From the NCBI RefSeq assembly GCF_000388065.1, contig NW_009242974.1:1075333-1120492 (forward strand): a stretch of DNA of 45,160 nt, written 5' to 3'. The notes below the pieces were generated by a model. It was not told where the DNA came from. It saw nothing but the letters and a program-made list of their open reading frames with translations, and did not search any database. Source of the DNA: Fonticula alba (taxonomy: Eukaryota; Opisthokonta; Rotosphaerida; Fonticulaceae). A program made the translations under genes and the position numbers. This document shows positions 13,001-24,375 of the stretch, in pieces. Each line of letters begins with the position of its first letter. The stretch's first letter is position 1.

Positions 13001-14406
13001 CAGACATGTCGGCCAGGGCGGAAATGACCATGCCCAGGGCCGTCAGGGACTTGTTGATGTTGGACCCTTCGCGAAGTCGAGCGCCAGTGGCACCGGTGGA
13101 ATCGGCGCGCTCGGAACCAGCCAAATCCACCAGCGCGATCTTCGACACCTTCTCAGCCACCAGGCCAGTGGCAAGGTCCTTCTGCCGCTGGGTCATGATC
13201 ATGGTGAAGACGGCGTGCGACCGGGAGGACGTCTCGTTCATGTTGGTGGCGGCCACCGTGCGCGCCTTGTTGCCCTCATCCATCAGACGGTCGATGTCGG
13301 CGAAGGAGGAAACCAGGACCTTGGCCAAGCCCTCGACGTAGGGGCCCAGGGTTTTGTGCTCGCGAACACGGAGTTGGTCACTGGGAGGAGGGGCAGACAC
13401 ACCGGCAGAGGGTCAGCCCATGGACAGCGGGAAAAGGTCAAGCGGAGGGGGATGGGCCGAGCAGGGGAGAGTTGGCGGGGCGGGGCGACGCACGATCCCT
13501 TGGGATTGAGGAGATCCTTGACTTTCTCGTTGTAAATTTCCAGATAGCTCACCTCGACAGTGTAGTTGAGATCAGGATCGGAGTTCTGCTCGATGCGGCT
13601 TTGGATGGAGGGAAGGAGGGGGAAGGAGAGAGAGAGAGAGGGGGGGGGAGAGAAGGAGGGAGAGAGGGGAAGAGGCAGGGATGACGGGAAGGAAGGGAGT
13701 TAGTGGTGAGACGGATGCTTGATGCAGTGCGGGGTGACGACCAGGGCGCACCTGAAGATCTCCTCGCAGATTCGAGGAATCAGGCCGCGCTCGGGGCCAT
13801 AGCCCATCATACTGTAGGACTTACCGGAACCCGTTTGGCCATAGGCAAACAGGCAACAGTTGTAGCCCTGTGCCACCCAATGGCCGGGGGGAAGGGAAGG
13901 ATGGAGACAGGTGTCAGAATGTGCATGTGCATGTATGTGCGTGCACGTGCACGCGTGCGCGTGTGGAACAATGACATCAGCGAAGAGGGAGGAGGATGTA
14001 GAAGAGGAGGAAGGCGCACATCAAACGAGTGGTTGACCATCTCGACACCGATCTCCTGGTAGACGATCTCCTGCGATGCGTAGTTTGGCGCCTCGGCATC
14101 GAAGGACCAGTAGGAGTTGTCGAAAGCATAGTCATGGCGCTTGCCCTGAGCGACGGGGAGTGCAGCGGGAGCAAGGGAGGGGCCGGGAGGGGGGGAGGGG
14201 GGGGGGGACAAAGCAAATGGTTAGCATTGGAGAAGCGGCCTGCCGGGAAAAACAACATGCACGAGATGCGCAAAGGGCGGGCGGAAACGGACGTTGTGCT
14301 CGATCGTGGTCGACTGGCCGTTCATGCTGATGACGCGCTTGGATTTGGCGGCCTTCTCGCGGCCGTTAAACGGCCGCACGCGAACGAACACCTTGACCGA
14401 GGACAT
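7005..14406 (-). CDS. Kinesin-3 family motor (KIF1/Unc-104 type)
   Basis: Eight exons on the minus strand: 14293..14406, 14020..14145, 13752..13867, 13494..13598, 12850..13380, 12371..12699, 11921..12207, 7005..11810. Together they give 2137 residues. It is a plus-end microtubule motor for vesicle or organelle transport. The motor domain is at the N-terminus (start [16 protein letters not shown]), with P-loop GQTGSGKS at 90-97, switch [12 protein letters not shown], switch [10 protein letters not shown], and the LSTLRYADRAK end. Then follow [17 protein letters not shown] and an FHA domain (about 505-595), a coiled-coil-like segment with EELRQQQ, a long middle region, and a C-terminal PH domain near 1930-2070 ([23 protein letters not shown]). 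The order is classic kinesin-3. The stop is TGA. Residues between the domains are rich in Ala, Gly and Pro. Intron 5 contains an assembly gap, but the exon join across it keeps frame. Confidence 0.95.
12743..12759. other. Assembly gap (17 N) in kinesin intron 5
   Basis: The N run lies inside intron 12700..12849, next to a G-rich stretch. It does not affect coding sequence. Confidence 0.99.
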
Positions 14407-16761
14407 GGTGACTTCGGAGGCGGACGGACGGGAGGTGACGTCCCAGACGCCGCGCGGCAGAGCACTCCTGCTGAAGGGGGATCACAGGGGGGGGAAGGGG
14501 AGGAAGGGGGGAGGGCCGGGCTGGAAGGGAGGGAGGGAGGAGTGATAGGGAGGGGAGAGCGAAATGGGGGGGGGGGGAGGGGGAGGGGAAGCAGAAGGTA
14601 AGCCCTGACACAGTCTGCCGATGGTGAGGAATGGCTGCCTCCGGCTCGGGCAGCGAGAATACACCTTCTCTTGGAGAGGAGACCGAGTGAGCCACCTGCT
14701 GGGGGGCTGCCTTGGGGAGGAATGCCTCTGCCAACCGGGCCGGGGACAGCGCGACCACCCAGATCGGGCACCTCTTCGCATCCTTGTGTCCCGGCCAAGT
14801 TGCGACTCTGTCCCTTCACTCGCACCACCGGCTCGCGGCCGCACGCGCGCACGCACGCACGCACGCAGACACACACAGACACGCACAGACACAGCTCTGG
14901 GCTCCAGGATGGGCAGATGCATCTCACCGGAGAAGGGAGCCATAAACAGGGAAGCCCCAAGCGGGTGGCTCGCCAGCGCCACTCCGCGCCCGGGTACGGG
15001 TTTGGGTGGTGACTGAGGGGGGAGTTAAAAAAAGGCAGGCATGTATCCCCTCCCTGCGAGTGCCGGCGACGGGAGGCAGACCAACGGCTCGGATAGGTGC
15101 CCTGCACACTCGGGCAGCTGCAAGAGGAATGTGTCGGGGTATGCATCGGGGGGAGGGAAAACACGAATGCACACACACACACACACTCGGACACTCAACG
15201 GGAGGGAGAGAGAGAGAGAGATACATTCGCACTTGTGCCCTCCCCTTTGCACGGGCATGGACACACCCACACAGGAAGGCCTGCCAGTTGGGGCAGAAAC
15301 CGGGCCCGACCCGCTGGCGAACTGCACTTGCAACCGGCGTGGAGGAGAGGGGGAAAACAAGACAGGGCCACTCACGCAAGCAGATCGGTTCGTTGGTACA
15401 CCAGACGCTGTGGCGGGGCGGCGGAGGGAAAATAACGACCCACAAAGGGATCGCCGTCCAGAGAAACCAGGGCACGGCGGCAAAGCGCGGAGGAGGGGGG
15501 GGGGGGGGCGGGGCGGGGGATTCGGAGGCGGGCATGGGATGGTGCTGCAAGGCCGACCAACATCGGCTCAGGGCGTCCCCGCGCGTGGAAGCCCACACAC
15601 CGACAAGCGCCCGGCCCTCGGCCAAGTGTGCCCCCCCCCCCCTATACTCGGCGCATGAATGCTAGGCGCTTCCACTGCCCGGAAAGGGTCTGAGTCAGTC
15701 ACAACAACCGCCCCCCAGGCCGGCACCTCGCGGGCCTCGACATGGTATTCAGGCGGCCGGCGGGTCTAAGTAAATATAACCAGGAAAAGGGCCGCCCGAG
15801 ATGGGCGCCGCCCGCGTCTCTCCCTCATGCGGGTCGGCAACAACGCGCTCCCGCGACTGGCGGTCGCCCCAGCCGAAAGGGATCTGACTGTTCTGAAGCT
15901 CCCTTTGCCCGTGACTACATCACGGTATTACCGCGTCGGATCATGCCACCAATATCGCAACACTCTGACGAGCCCAACGAGGTCCGAACCCCATTGAACA
16001 CTCTGGACGGTGGTCTCGCCCCGAGGCGGGGTGCCAGACTTCCCCCCCCCCTCCCCCCGGTGGGGGCGCGCCAGGCCGGCGGAGAAGCGGGCAGGGCCGG
16101 CGCAGGCGGGTTGGAAACGCAGGCAGCCACACCCTGCGCTCTGTCAGGTGGGCCATCCGTTTTTGCATGGGCCCGGCGAAGCGGGTGGCCGGAAGGGTAA
16201 GCGTGCGGCCGGAGCAACGAGGCACAGCGGGGGGGGGGGGGGGGGGCGGCGGCAGCGGGCAGAAACGGCCACGCGAGGCTCGTGCCTTGGTGTGGGGGAG
16301 ATCTGCCGCCGCCACACCAGGTGCCCCCGGACCGGGCTGGCCAGCCCGGTATGCCTCGGCGTGCAAGGGGGCATGTCCGGAGCCCCTCGCCCGTGCGTTG
16401 AGGGGGCCCCGCGGCCCGCCCTGGGGCGTAAACACCGCTCCGCCCCCTGTGGGTGAACGTGTGCCGGGGGGCCGTCGTGCCCAGGTGCAAGGGGTAAGCA
16501 GTGGTCCGGGGTGGGAGGGGAAAGTCAATGGGGGCGCACTGCACGCACAGGCGCGCACATCCCCCCCCCCCTTTGGGCGTGTCTCTGGGTGCATGTGTGT
16601 GTGTGTGTGTGCCAGTGGGCGCGCATATGACGCTGTCCAATCCAAAGGGCAGGCCCAGTGATGGCCCGCGGTCTGCCAAGCCCCAGACAGAACCCCCTCC
16701 ACCTTCCCTCCCCTTTTCCACCCCCCCCCCCTCCATCCTTCCCCTCCGCATTACTGTAACT
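14407..16761. other. 2.4 kb divergent intergenic region between kinesin and ISCU
   Basis: Both flanking genes start here and are transcribed outward, so it must hold two promoters. I see G-rich and poly-G stretches, CA/GA microsatellites (14841-14890, 15172-15222), a TGACGTC half-CRE about 30 bases before the kinesin ATG, and a TGAGTCA site at 15691. An A/T-richer patch sits at 15766-15785 and a GT run at 16592-16610. Long ORFs on both strands are Pro/Arg/Gly low complexity with no recognisable family, so I call no gene. Confidence 0.6.
15691..15697. promoter_or_regulatory. TGAGTCA (AP-1/bZIP-type) site upstream of ISCU
   Basis: A perfect 7-base TRE match, extended to TGAGTCAGTCA, in the kinesin-ISCU interval about 1.07 kb before the ISCU start. 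One short match in 2.4 kb can occur by chance, and no expression evidence exists. Confidence 0.25.
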
Positions 16762-17529
16762 ATGCTCTCCCGCTTCGCCTCTCTTCAGCGCGCTGTGCCC
16801 CTGCTTTCGGCCGCCGCCCCCCGGCGCTTCTACCACCCGAATGTCATCGACCACTACGAGCGCCCGCGCAACGTCGGTCTCCTGGACAAGAAGTCCTCTT
16901 CGGTCGGTACCGGCCTTGTCGGTGCCCCGGCCTGTGGCGATGTCATGCAGCTTCAGGTTGATGTACGCCTGGAGCGAGACAGAGAGGGAGAGAGAGAGAG
17001 AGAGATCTCTCCCAATCCAAACCCCAGCCCCCCTTGTGCCCATCCTTGTCCCCCTCCCTGTGCCGCCAATCCTAACCGCACATCTCCCCCACCCCCCTAC
17101 CTCCCTCCGCACACCAGGTTGATGAGAACGGCCGCATTCGCGATGCCAAGTTCAAGACTTTCGGCTGTGGCTCGGCCATCGCCTCCTCTTCGCTGGCTAC
17201 CGAGTGGATCATCGGCAAGTCCCTGGACGAGGCGGCTGCCATCAAGAACAGCGACATTGCCAAGGAGCTTTGCCTCCCTCCGGTCAAGCTCCACTGCTCC
17301 AGTACGTGGCCCCCGCCTTGCCTACATGTTCCCCAAGGGGCCCACTGTCGGACTTTCGATGTCTTCCCAGGCATGCGTGCGCATGCGCATTGATTTTGTG
17401 TTAACACGCCCATCCTCCCCCTTCCGCACCCTCCCCTGCACTCGCACAGTGCTCGCCGAGGAGGCCATCAAGAAGGCCCTCAGCGACTATGAGAAGAAGC
17501 AGGCCGCTCTCAAGGCTGCTTCGGCCTGA
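16762..17529 (+). CDS. ISCU: Mitochondrial iron-sulfur cluster scaffold ISCU
   Basis: Three exons, 16762..16962, 17118..17301 and 17450..17529, give 154 residues. It is the scaffold on which the NFS1 desulfurase complex builds [2Fe-2S] clusters in the mitochondrial matrix. The first ~24 residues ([15 protein letters not shown]...RRF) form a basic amphipathic presequence. All cluster ligands are present: Cys58 and Asp60 in GAPACGD, Cys84 in [10 protein letters not shown] and Cys127 in LHCSM. The LPPVK motif that binds the HSC20/HSPA9 chaperones is at 120-124. Met129 beside Cys127 is the residue typical of eukaryotic ISCU. Length and sequence match animal and fungal orthologues, apart from the presequence. 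Donors are GTACGC and GTACGT. The ATG sits directly after CTGTAACT. Confidence 0.98.
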   Translation: MLSRFASLQRAVPLLSAAAPRRFYHPNVIDHYERPRNVGLLDKKSSSVGTGLVGAPACGDVMQLQVDVRLERDREGEREREISPNPNPSPPCAHPCPPPCAANPNRTSPPPPYLPPHTRLMRTAAFAMPSSRLSAVARPSPPLRWLPSGSSASPWTRRLPSRTATLPRSFASLRSSSTAPVRGPRLAYMFPKGPTVGLSMSSQACVRMRIDFVLTRPSSPFRTLPCTRTVLAEEAIKKALSDYEKKQAALKAASA

Positions 17530-17939
17530 GCGCGCCCCCCCCCCCCCGCCCCGTACCCTCTCGCGAGCCACCAGTGCAACTTGAAAAAAAAAATAACACG
17601 CGACACAGGGGCGCAACCCCCTCTCTCCCGCCAGGGTACAACTTGAGAGTCTCTTCCCTCCCTCGGTGATGTTGCCCCTCCCATGCCCGCGGGCTGTCCC
17701 TGCGCCCGGCGCTCGGCCCTCCGGCCATTGATACAGGAACAAACATAGAGCACCTCGCACATCTGAATGTAAAATAGTTCTCCACCGGTTGTTGTCTATC
17801 CTTTTGCTTGCGGCCTGCCTTTTTTTTTTTTTTTTGGTGTCCCGTTCGGGGAGAAGAGGGCAAGGGCGGACTCACACGCATGCATTGGTCAAGGAAAAAT
17901 GGTGCCGGACTTGTGAGCATGCTTGGCCCCACCACACAC
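17530..17939 (+). other. ISCU 3' region, no further gene
   Basis: Starts with a C run, then an A9 run at about 17584. A T15 run lies at about 17820-17835. No canonical AATAAA; a TGTAAAATAG patch near 17767 is the most A/T-rich candidate end. Nothing protein-like. Confidence 0.5.
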
Positions 17940-18011
17940 GGTTGAGTGGTGTAATGGTTATCACGGCAGACTCTGAATCTGTCAATCCGAGTTCGATTCT
18001 CGGCTCGACCT
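17940..18011 (+). tRNA. tRNA-Gln (CTG anticodon)
   Basis: A 72-base cloverleaf. The acceptor arms GGTTGAG and CTCGACC pair over 7 bases with one G-T. The D-arm region is GTGGTGTAATGGTTATCAC. The anticodon stem is GCAGA/TCTGT with loop CTCTGAA, which places CTG at 34-36. The T arm is CCGAG TTCGATT CTCGG. A and B box promoters are internal, and no intron is present. The D loop and anticodon loop closely match eukaryotic tRNA-Gln. Confidence 0.95.
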
Positions 18012-18014
18012 TTT
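18011..18014 (+). terminator. Pol III T-run terminator of tRNA-Gln
   Basis: TTTT follows the acceptor stem directly; the first T doubles as the discriminator position. This is the minimum length usually effective for Pol III. Confidence 0.7.
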
Positions 18015-18750
18015 GCTCCTTGGGGCACCGGTCCTCCATTGCTCTTTTGGCCACACGGAAGCAGGAACAGGCACACAAGCACGACCGAGGGGGCGGCGAA
18101 AGGGACCAAGACAAAGACATGCCCCGCGAGACTTGAACAGGGCGGAGGAGGGGCAACCGCCCGAGGGCCCCGTTCGCGGCACGACGCCTGGCGTGCCAGC
18201 CCCCGCTCCCTCTTAAGATGATCTCCGCGCGGAGATGGCTGGTGGGCACGCTCCGCGGGGAGGGGGGAAAAAATATTCCGGAAAAGGGCAACGGTGTATA
18301 TGGCAGCGGGGAAGCACAAAGAGAGGGAGAAGAATATATGAATACAGGAGGGTGGCGCGTCGAGAGGGAGCGGGAAGGACCCGCGCACCCCGAGAGACCT
18401 CCAGGAGGGGGGATGATGCACACACACACACACATATACACACGCACGCGCGCGCGCGCGCGCGCGCACGCCTCGGCACGAATGGTGGTGTTTGAAAAGG
18501 GGAGATCACGCTCGGAACCCAGTGTCTAGCAGGCTTGCGCGAGGCGCGAGCGAGGAGGGGGGAGAGAGGGTGGGGGCCGACGGCCAGGCGTCTGAAAAGA
18601 GGGGAGAGACAGCAGAGGGCACGGCGCTCGCTCTGGCTGAGACCCGCTCGAGGGAGGAAAGAAGGGGAAGGGAGAAGCACTGCATGTCCGTCCACGCGCG
18701 CGTATGGGGAGGGGGGGGGGAGGAAAAGGGAAGGAAAGGTCTGGCGCCCT
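18015..18750. other. Interval between tRNA-Gln and NDUFA8 3' end
   Basis: Contains a CA run that turns into alternating CG at about 18420-18470, and purine-rich GGAGAG sequence that would be the 3' side of NDUFA8. No recognised gene on either strand. Confidence 0.6.
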
Positions 18751-19568
18751 TTAGTTGCGGAGCTTGCGGGTGCTGGGGAGCTCACCGGCCTCGGCGGCGT
18801 CAAGGCGAGCCTTGCCGATGCCCATGCTCTGGAACATGCAGGTGTCGAGGACGTTCTGCTCCTGGCGGCAGTAGCGGAAGGACTGGTTGTTAAGGTCGAT
18901 GCACTTCCAGTAGCGGAAGAACTCGTCCGAGCAGTAGGCGTTGACCTTGTTCATGCTGAACAGGGGAGGGAGAGAGAGAGAGAGAGCGGGGAGGAGGGGG
19001 AATGGGGTCAGCGGAAGGGTCGGCGGGGAGGGGGAGAGGGAGGGTGGATGGGTACAGCAGGGGGAAGAATGGAGGAGGTAGACAGGGCGTACATCTCGGA
19101 GGCACACTTGACAACCTCGACACTCTCGTCGATGCACTTGTCGACGGCACTACGGAGGGGAGAGGGGAGAGGGGGGAGGACCGGAGAGCGGGGGGATGTT
19201 AGCCAGTGGAAGCAGCAAACGAGGGACAGAGATTAGGCCAGACGCACATGTTGGGGTTGTTCTCGTGGCAGGTCATGAACTTGGTGTTCTGCTGCATGCA
19301 GTACTCGCCGATGTAGAAAGCAGAGCTGAGATCGCGACCAGGACAATCCCACCGGGGGGGTGGGGGGGGGAGCGGGAGAAGGAGGACAAAGGGATGGGTC
19401 AGTCTGGGGGCGGTCAAGGAGAGGAGAAACAGGGGAGAGAGGGGGGGAGGCCAAGCAAGCGCGAAAGGGGCTCTGGGCGCACGCCATCAGCGGGGACGAG
19501 GTCACCTGGAAGGAGGAGGCGGCCTCGGGAGAAAGGGGGGTCTTCTGGCTGTCGGTGGAGTCGGACAT
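18751..19568 (-). CDS. NDUFA8: Complex I subunit NDUFA8 (quadruple CX9C)
   Basis: Four minus-strand exons, 19483..19568, 19248..19325, 19093..19149 and 18751..18955, give 141 residues. It is an accessory subunit of mitochondrial NADH:ubiquinone oxidoreductase, on the intermembrane-space side. It is imported and oxidised by the MIA40 pathway and so has no presequence. Four perfect CX9C pairs are visible: Cys38/48, 60/70, 82/92 and 103/113, the hallmark of NDUFA8. VTSSPLMA...FYIGEYC and FFRYWKCID...FRYCR match the family. It is about 30 residues shorter than human at the C-terminus. The exon 1 donor (GC|GTGCGC) was chosen over CAG|GTGACC because only it keeps frame into exon 2 and restores the VTSS-LMA segment. 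The three introns carry GA-rich sequence on the plus strand, that is CT on the sense strand. Confidence 0.92.
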
Positions 19569-20700
19569 GGCTCTGTTGCGGATTGGCCAAGTCCGTCGGC
19601 GGACACGAGAGGGAACAGACCGGTTAGGAGGAGCCAAAGGCAGCGGAAGAGCAGGGCAGAGATTCCAAGAAAAAGGGAGGGGGGACGAAGGGGAAGGGCG
19701 GGAGAGGGCGGCAATGCCATGGCCGCTGGGGCCCAAGCACAAGGACAGGCGGGCCGCCATCGGGTGCCACCCATGCGACCGGCAACGGAGTCCGACGGCC
19801 GGCGCAGCTACACGCGCGCGCGCGCGCGCGCGAAGCCCACGCCCAGACGATAGGGGGGGAGGCAAAGTTTGGGGGCACACCAGGGGGAGGAGGGAGAGAG
19901 GGGGGGGGAGGGCAATAGGTACAATTCAAGAAAGAGGGAGAGGTCGGGGAGCAGTAGGGGGGGGGAGATACTGCCGGGGCCGGGGCCTGTGTGTGGCGGA
20001 CGGCCCCGGCAGCCGGCCCTGAGGGGGCAGCCCCTTCAGTTGCAGAACAAGAGAAACAGCGCGGCGATCGGCGCCCGGCGAGAGACACGTCTGGAGGCGC
20101 AACGAGAGGGGGGGGGGGGAGCAGCCCAGCCCGGCCGGCCCGCCGTCCAGGCAAACCTCGAACGCCCCCCCCCTCCCAGGGGACATATATTCAAGCTTGC
20201 AGGGAAGAGCAAAAGGGCGAGAGCAGAGAACGGGGAATGGGGGACACCCGCGCGACCTTCCGGCCGAACAGGTGCTATCTAGGCCGGTCAGCCTGCATGT
20301 TGGGGAGCAACAACCCTCCCCGCTCCCTTCACAGGCACCCCCCCCCCCCCCAGACGAGAGTGGATGCCAACTGAACACTCTTCAACCCTACTACTGCCTG
20401 CGCGCGGACACGCGCGCGCCTCCCCCCGCGCCGCCATACCCTGTTGGACCCGACCGCAAAAGGCCGAGGAAGGGGGCAGCAATGCCACAGCCCTGGCCTG
20501 CCCGGTGGACCAAGCCACCGGACAGGCGCCTCAAGTGCGCATGCGCATCCACATCCCCACATGTCCGGATAAGAGACCAAAGCAAGAGGCAAGGGCGAAA
20601 GAACGAAAGAGAGAGAGGGGGGGGGGGGGGGGGGGGCGGAGGCAGGGTGGCAACAACATATGCGGCCAGTGGTGTGTTGAAATGGTATTCCGTGGTCTGA
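19569..20700. other. Interval between NDUFA8 start and METTL16 stop
   Basis: About 1.1 kb with purine-rich repeats, an alternating CG run (19810-19832), and poly-G and poly-C runs (20109-20120, 20337-20352, 20618-20637). A CCAAT box (minus strand) lies about 15 bases upstream of the NDUFA8 ATG. The last 60 bases before METTL16 are less GC-rich. No recognised gene. Confidence 0.6.
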
Positions 20701-21640
20701 TCAAAGCATGTGATATGTGCTTGAGAGGTGCTCTCTCAGGCGCGTGACCAGCTGGCCGAACTGCAGCCGCGCATTGGCCGACGGGCCATCGAGCCAGACA
20801 CAGCGCACATGCACTGCCTCCTGGCCCTCCTCATGGCCTGCGCCGGACTCCGAAGGGCGAGCAGCCGGGGTGCAGAGAATCTCACATCGGAAGAGGTATG
20901 TCTGGTTCATGAAGTCCGGGGGATCGTGGGCCGGTGCGTCCCCTGCCTCCGGGGTGGGCCCACCGTCGGCCGGCGGTTGTGCCGAGTCAGCCAGAGCCTC
21001 ACTGGCCGGGCGCTTTGCACCATGCAAACGCCGGGCCTTGCGGTTCCACGGGTTGAAGAGCATCCGCAGGCGCATGATGAGCTGCGGGGAACGGCGCGGC
21101 CCGTCGACTGGCGCGTGGGAAGAGTCGCCATCCGGCGCGTCGATGTCCGGCACGCCGGTGAGTCGGCACGCCTCAATCACAACTCCTCCGCCGGCCGAGA
21201 GGCCGAAGAAGCGTGCCAGGCTGGCCTTCAGGGAGGATAACTCCGGCACCGGGCCAGGAGGGTCTTTGTGTCGTGTCAGGGAGAACTCCTCAAAGTGGAT
21301 GGCTCGCGGCCTGGCATGCTTGCCGATGGCCAGGGGGCTCTGGGGGAGGCCGATGCGGGATGAGCGAGAGCAGGAGGGACTACGTGGTCAGCAAGAAAGG
21401 GAGGGGAAAGGCCTGCACACGGGGACAGAAAAAAGAAGGCAGAAGAGCGACAAAGAGAGAGAGAGAGAGAGAGAAGGACAGAGGAAGAGGAGGGGACGCA
21501 CGCGTGGAATATGGGCCTCAGTATGGGACCAGGCAATTGCCCATCGAGCGGTACGCCCTTGGCGAAACTCGGCAACCTGGAAGTTTGCGATCTGTCGTCG
21601 GCGGGATTTGAGGCGGAAGGAGGAAGAGGCGGTCAGGGAC

Positions 21641-21711
<71 letters not shown>

Positions 21712-23268
21712 AAGAGGACCCTCTGCGAGATTGGAGGCGGGGAAGAGGGCTCGAGCCCACGGTGGACATACGGATTTCTCTCGCAGGTGACGGCGGACAT
21801 CCTCAACATGTGAGGCAAATCCCAGCTGGCTGGTGTACCATCGGATGCGGGTCTGCAGGCCAGGAAGACAGGACTCGTCCACCAGCCGACGGACAAAGGC
21901 CGCCTCGCCGCCGGTGGTGCTCAACTCATGCGCAGCCCCCGGCGGGCGAGTGGTCGTCCAAGCGCCGGCCCCCGAGGCCCGGCGCAAACCAGCCGACGCA
22001 TCCAGCTGGGCCTGCCCCGTGTAAAAGGGCGGGTTGCAAATGGTGAAGTCCAGGCGCCGTGGCAATGAGAGGGCCGTGGGTCTGGAGTCCCCGAAGGGGG
22101 ACAATTCCAGATCACCGGTGTCCGGGTGGAAGAGCGGCTCCAGGATCGCAAGGGCCCCGTCTGGCCGGAGAGTGTGGAAGAGGGCAATTTCCTTGGCAAG
22201 ACCATTGCGCTCGATGTTCGCCTGGGCTGAAGCGAGCGACTCGGCGTTGGTGTCTGAATTGGGCCAGGTTAGATCGGGGTATCCTGGACCCAGAAAGACG
22301 GGCATATGTATCCCCCCCCCCCCCCCCCCTGTGTCGGGGCGATATGGTGGAGCCGCCCGCCGCCGTGGCCGCAGCCGGGAGGCCCGGGTTCCGAGGAGCG
22401 AAAGGCCGAAACCAGCGACCTCCCCCCGCCCAACGCTTGCTGACTCGCCTCAGACCCCCCCCCCCCCCCCGCGCCGCTGACTGAGGAGGCGCACCGATGC
22501 CGAGCATCATCCAATCCGGATGGAGCCGCAGAGCCAGCAGTGGATAGATGCACGAATGGCCAACACCACTGTCACACCCGAGAGGGAAGGTCAATAGGAG
22601 GCGTGATGGCAGTGGGGAGGGAGGAGTAAGTGACGGGCAGTTGTGCCAAGGCGGCGGTGGCGGTGCAAAAGGGCATTGAGGACGCAGACGCACATGTCAA
22701 TGCCGCAGGCTGGGGATCGGGCCGAGGGCGGGACCAGGCCCGTGGCATCCTCCGCGTCCTCGCCAAGGCCAAGCAAATCCTCCACCCAGTGGATGTAGTT
22801 TAGCCTGGGCGTTATGGTTGGAGGCCACCCGAAAGAGGGGGCGAGGCCAAAGAGAAGCAGGGTCAGTCCCATGTAAGATGCCCACACGGGGCGCAAGGAA
22901 GGGGGGAACGATTCAATTATTCACATGGCACAGCGGGGACATGGGACAAGGAGGGAGGAAGCGCAGTCGAGCACACTACCTGACCGTGATCGCCGGGCAG
23001 AGGACCCCCTCGGGGAGGACGACATCCAAGTTGAATTCATCCAGCAGCAGGGCCCGGGTCAGTGCAGCCGTGGCCCCGGGTCGGGAGAAGTCGATGCTGG
23101 CCAGAGGGGGGCGTGTGCGACCCGCTGTGGCAGCCTGGCTGGTCTGGGCGTCGGCCGGGTCACGGTCCCGGACACTGGAGGTATGATGGAGGTCAGGGGA
23201 GCCGGCCATAGCCAGAAGAACAGGCGAGGGAGGCAGGGCCGCCGAGGAAGGGGCGGCGGGAGGCGAGA

Positions 23269-23315
<47 letters not shown>

Positions 23316-23447
23316 CGACAGGAGGCGTGCTGCGGGGGGGGGGGGGGGGGGGGAGGGGAACACGAACAAGTCCGCGAGGAAGGGATACTTCTGGGCGAGG
23401 GTCCGGAAGCAGGGGGTCCGCGAGGCGAAGCGATTCCGCGGGTGCAT
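20701..23447 (-). CDS. METTL16: METTL16-type RNA m6A methyltransferase
   Basis: Seven minus-strand exons, 23368..23447, 22980..23174, 22694..22804, 22495..22568, 21772..22253, 21502..21591 and 20701..21339, give 556 residues, close to human METTL16. It places m6A on U6 snRNA in the ACAGA box and, in animals, on MAT2A mRNA. The N-terminus MHPRNRFASR...LAQKYPF is the family's RNA-binding start. RLNYIHWVEDL, GIDIGVGHSCIYPLL (SAM site, about 126-138) and the catalytic NPPF tetrad at 227-230 follow. VRRLVDES, RIRWYTSQLG and EFRQGRTARWAIAWS close the Rossmann domain. The C-terminal 120 residues (FRCEILCT, VHVRCVWLDG, FGQLVTRLREHL) look like the VCR/KA1-like RNA-binding fold, by pattern only. Donors GTTCGT, GTAGTG and GTATGT are atypical here. 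Introns 1 and 5 hold giant poly-C (sense) runs. Confidence 0.95.
21643..21709 (-). repeat. G67/C67 homopolymer in METTL16 intron 5
   Basis: 67 uninterrupted G on the plus strand, which is C on the sense strand of METTL16, in intron 21592..21771. It is the longest homopolymer in the window. The true length is probably uncertain. Confidence 0.95.
23271..23353 (-). repeat. Double poly-G/poly-C tract in METTL16 intron 1
   Basis: G45 (23271..23315) and a second G run of about 21 (23333..23353), separated by 17 bases. Both read as C on the METTL16 sense strand. They lie in intron 23175..23367, directly upstream of the exon 2 acceptor region. Confidence 0.95.
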
Positions 23448-24375
23448 GGGCGGCGGGGACAGGAGGTGGCAAGAGGTCCGTGCGAGATGGCCAGGGCGGA
23501 GCAGCAGCGATGACGAAGAATGTGCGGTGCAATGGGTGGAGGGGACAGGGAGAGGGTCTTTTGCTCGCGCCCCCGGAGAAGGCAGGACAGGCCCCCCGGC
23601 CTCTTGACCTGAAGAAGGACAACATCAAGCGGAACGTCCATCTCATCCGGGTCCACCTCGGCCCGGTGTCCTCCCGTGCCCCCCTCTCCCTCTCTCTCCC
23701 CACATCTCAGCCCCGCACACTGTCTCTGCCTCTTCCCCGCCTGAGGCCCTGTGCCGCAGGAGGCACGACCCTGCCTACTCCACATGTTGGCTCCCCCCCC
23801 CCCCCTCCGCGGCCCCGATATACCGCACCATGGTCGGGAGGAGTTCGAAAAAAAACGGAGCGCCCCTCTCGGTCCCGGGCGCTGCCACGTCCCCTCTCTC
23901 GCCCCTCCTTCCCCCCTCCCTTGGGCGCGGGCGGCAGTGAAAGAAAGGGAAAAAACGATGATGCGGATGAGATGGCCAGGTGTGTGAGGCAGGTATATTT
24001 TTTCTCTTGGGGTCACACACAGCACACAACACGGGGCTCCCCCCACAGGTGGGAAGGGGGGCACCGCCGCCGCAGTGGGGCCGCGCGCACACACGCAAAA
24101 TTAAGCAACCCACATGCACATGCAAACCCGACACACTGCCTGCGCACAGCGCCCCTGCAGAGAGGGGGAGAGACGCGGCGCGGGAAGGTGTAGTGGATGC
24201 ACAGCCAAGGGGGGACCACCCCGGGAGCAGCCCGGGAAAGAGAGGGGCACAGGACACGACCGGGGGACAACGCATCGGCGCGCGCCCCAAGAAGATCCCG
24301 GGGACCCGGGGGGGGGGAGTCATCCTCTGCGGACCGGAAGGGGGTGCGATGAGAGAGAGACGAGAGAGAACACAT
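23448..24375. other. Interval between METTL16 start and eL22 stop
   Basis: METTL16 promoter side plus the eL22 3' flank. Open frames run through much of it, but their translations show no family and lean on poly-Pro/Arg. C runs at about 23796 and a G run at 24311 are present. No gene called. Confidence 0.55.

Noticed and set aside
19501-19506. CAG|GTGACC as NDUFA8 exon 1 donor
   Set aside because: Breaks frame to exon 2; the GTGCGC donor 23 bases further on keeps frame and restores a conserved family segment.
21276-21575. Separate small gene between METTL16 exons 6 and 7
   Set aside because: The frame is intron plus part of exon 7 read in the wrong frame.
22925-24193. Plus-strand 422-codon ORF across the METTL16 start
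   Set aside because: Antisense to METTL16 exons 1-2 and through a poly-G tract (poly-Gly); no recognisable domain.
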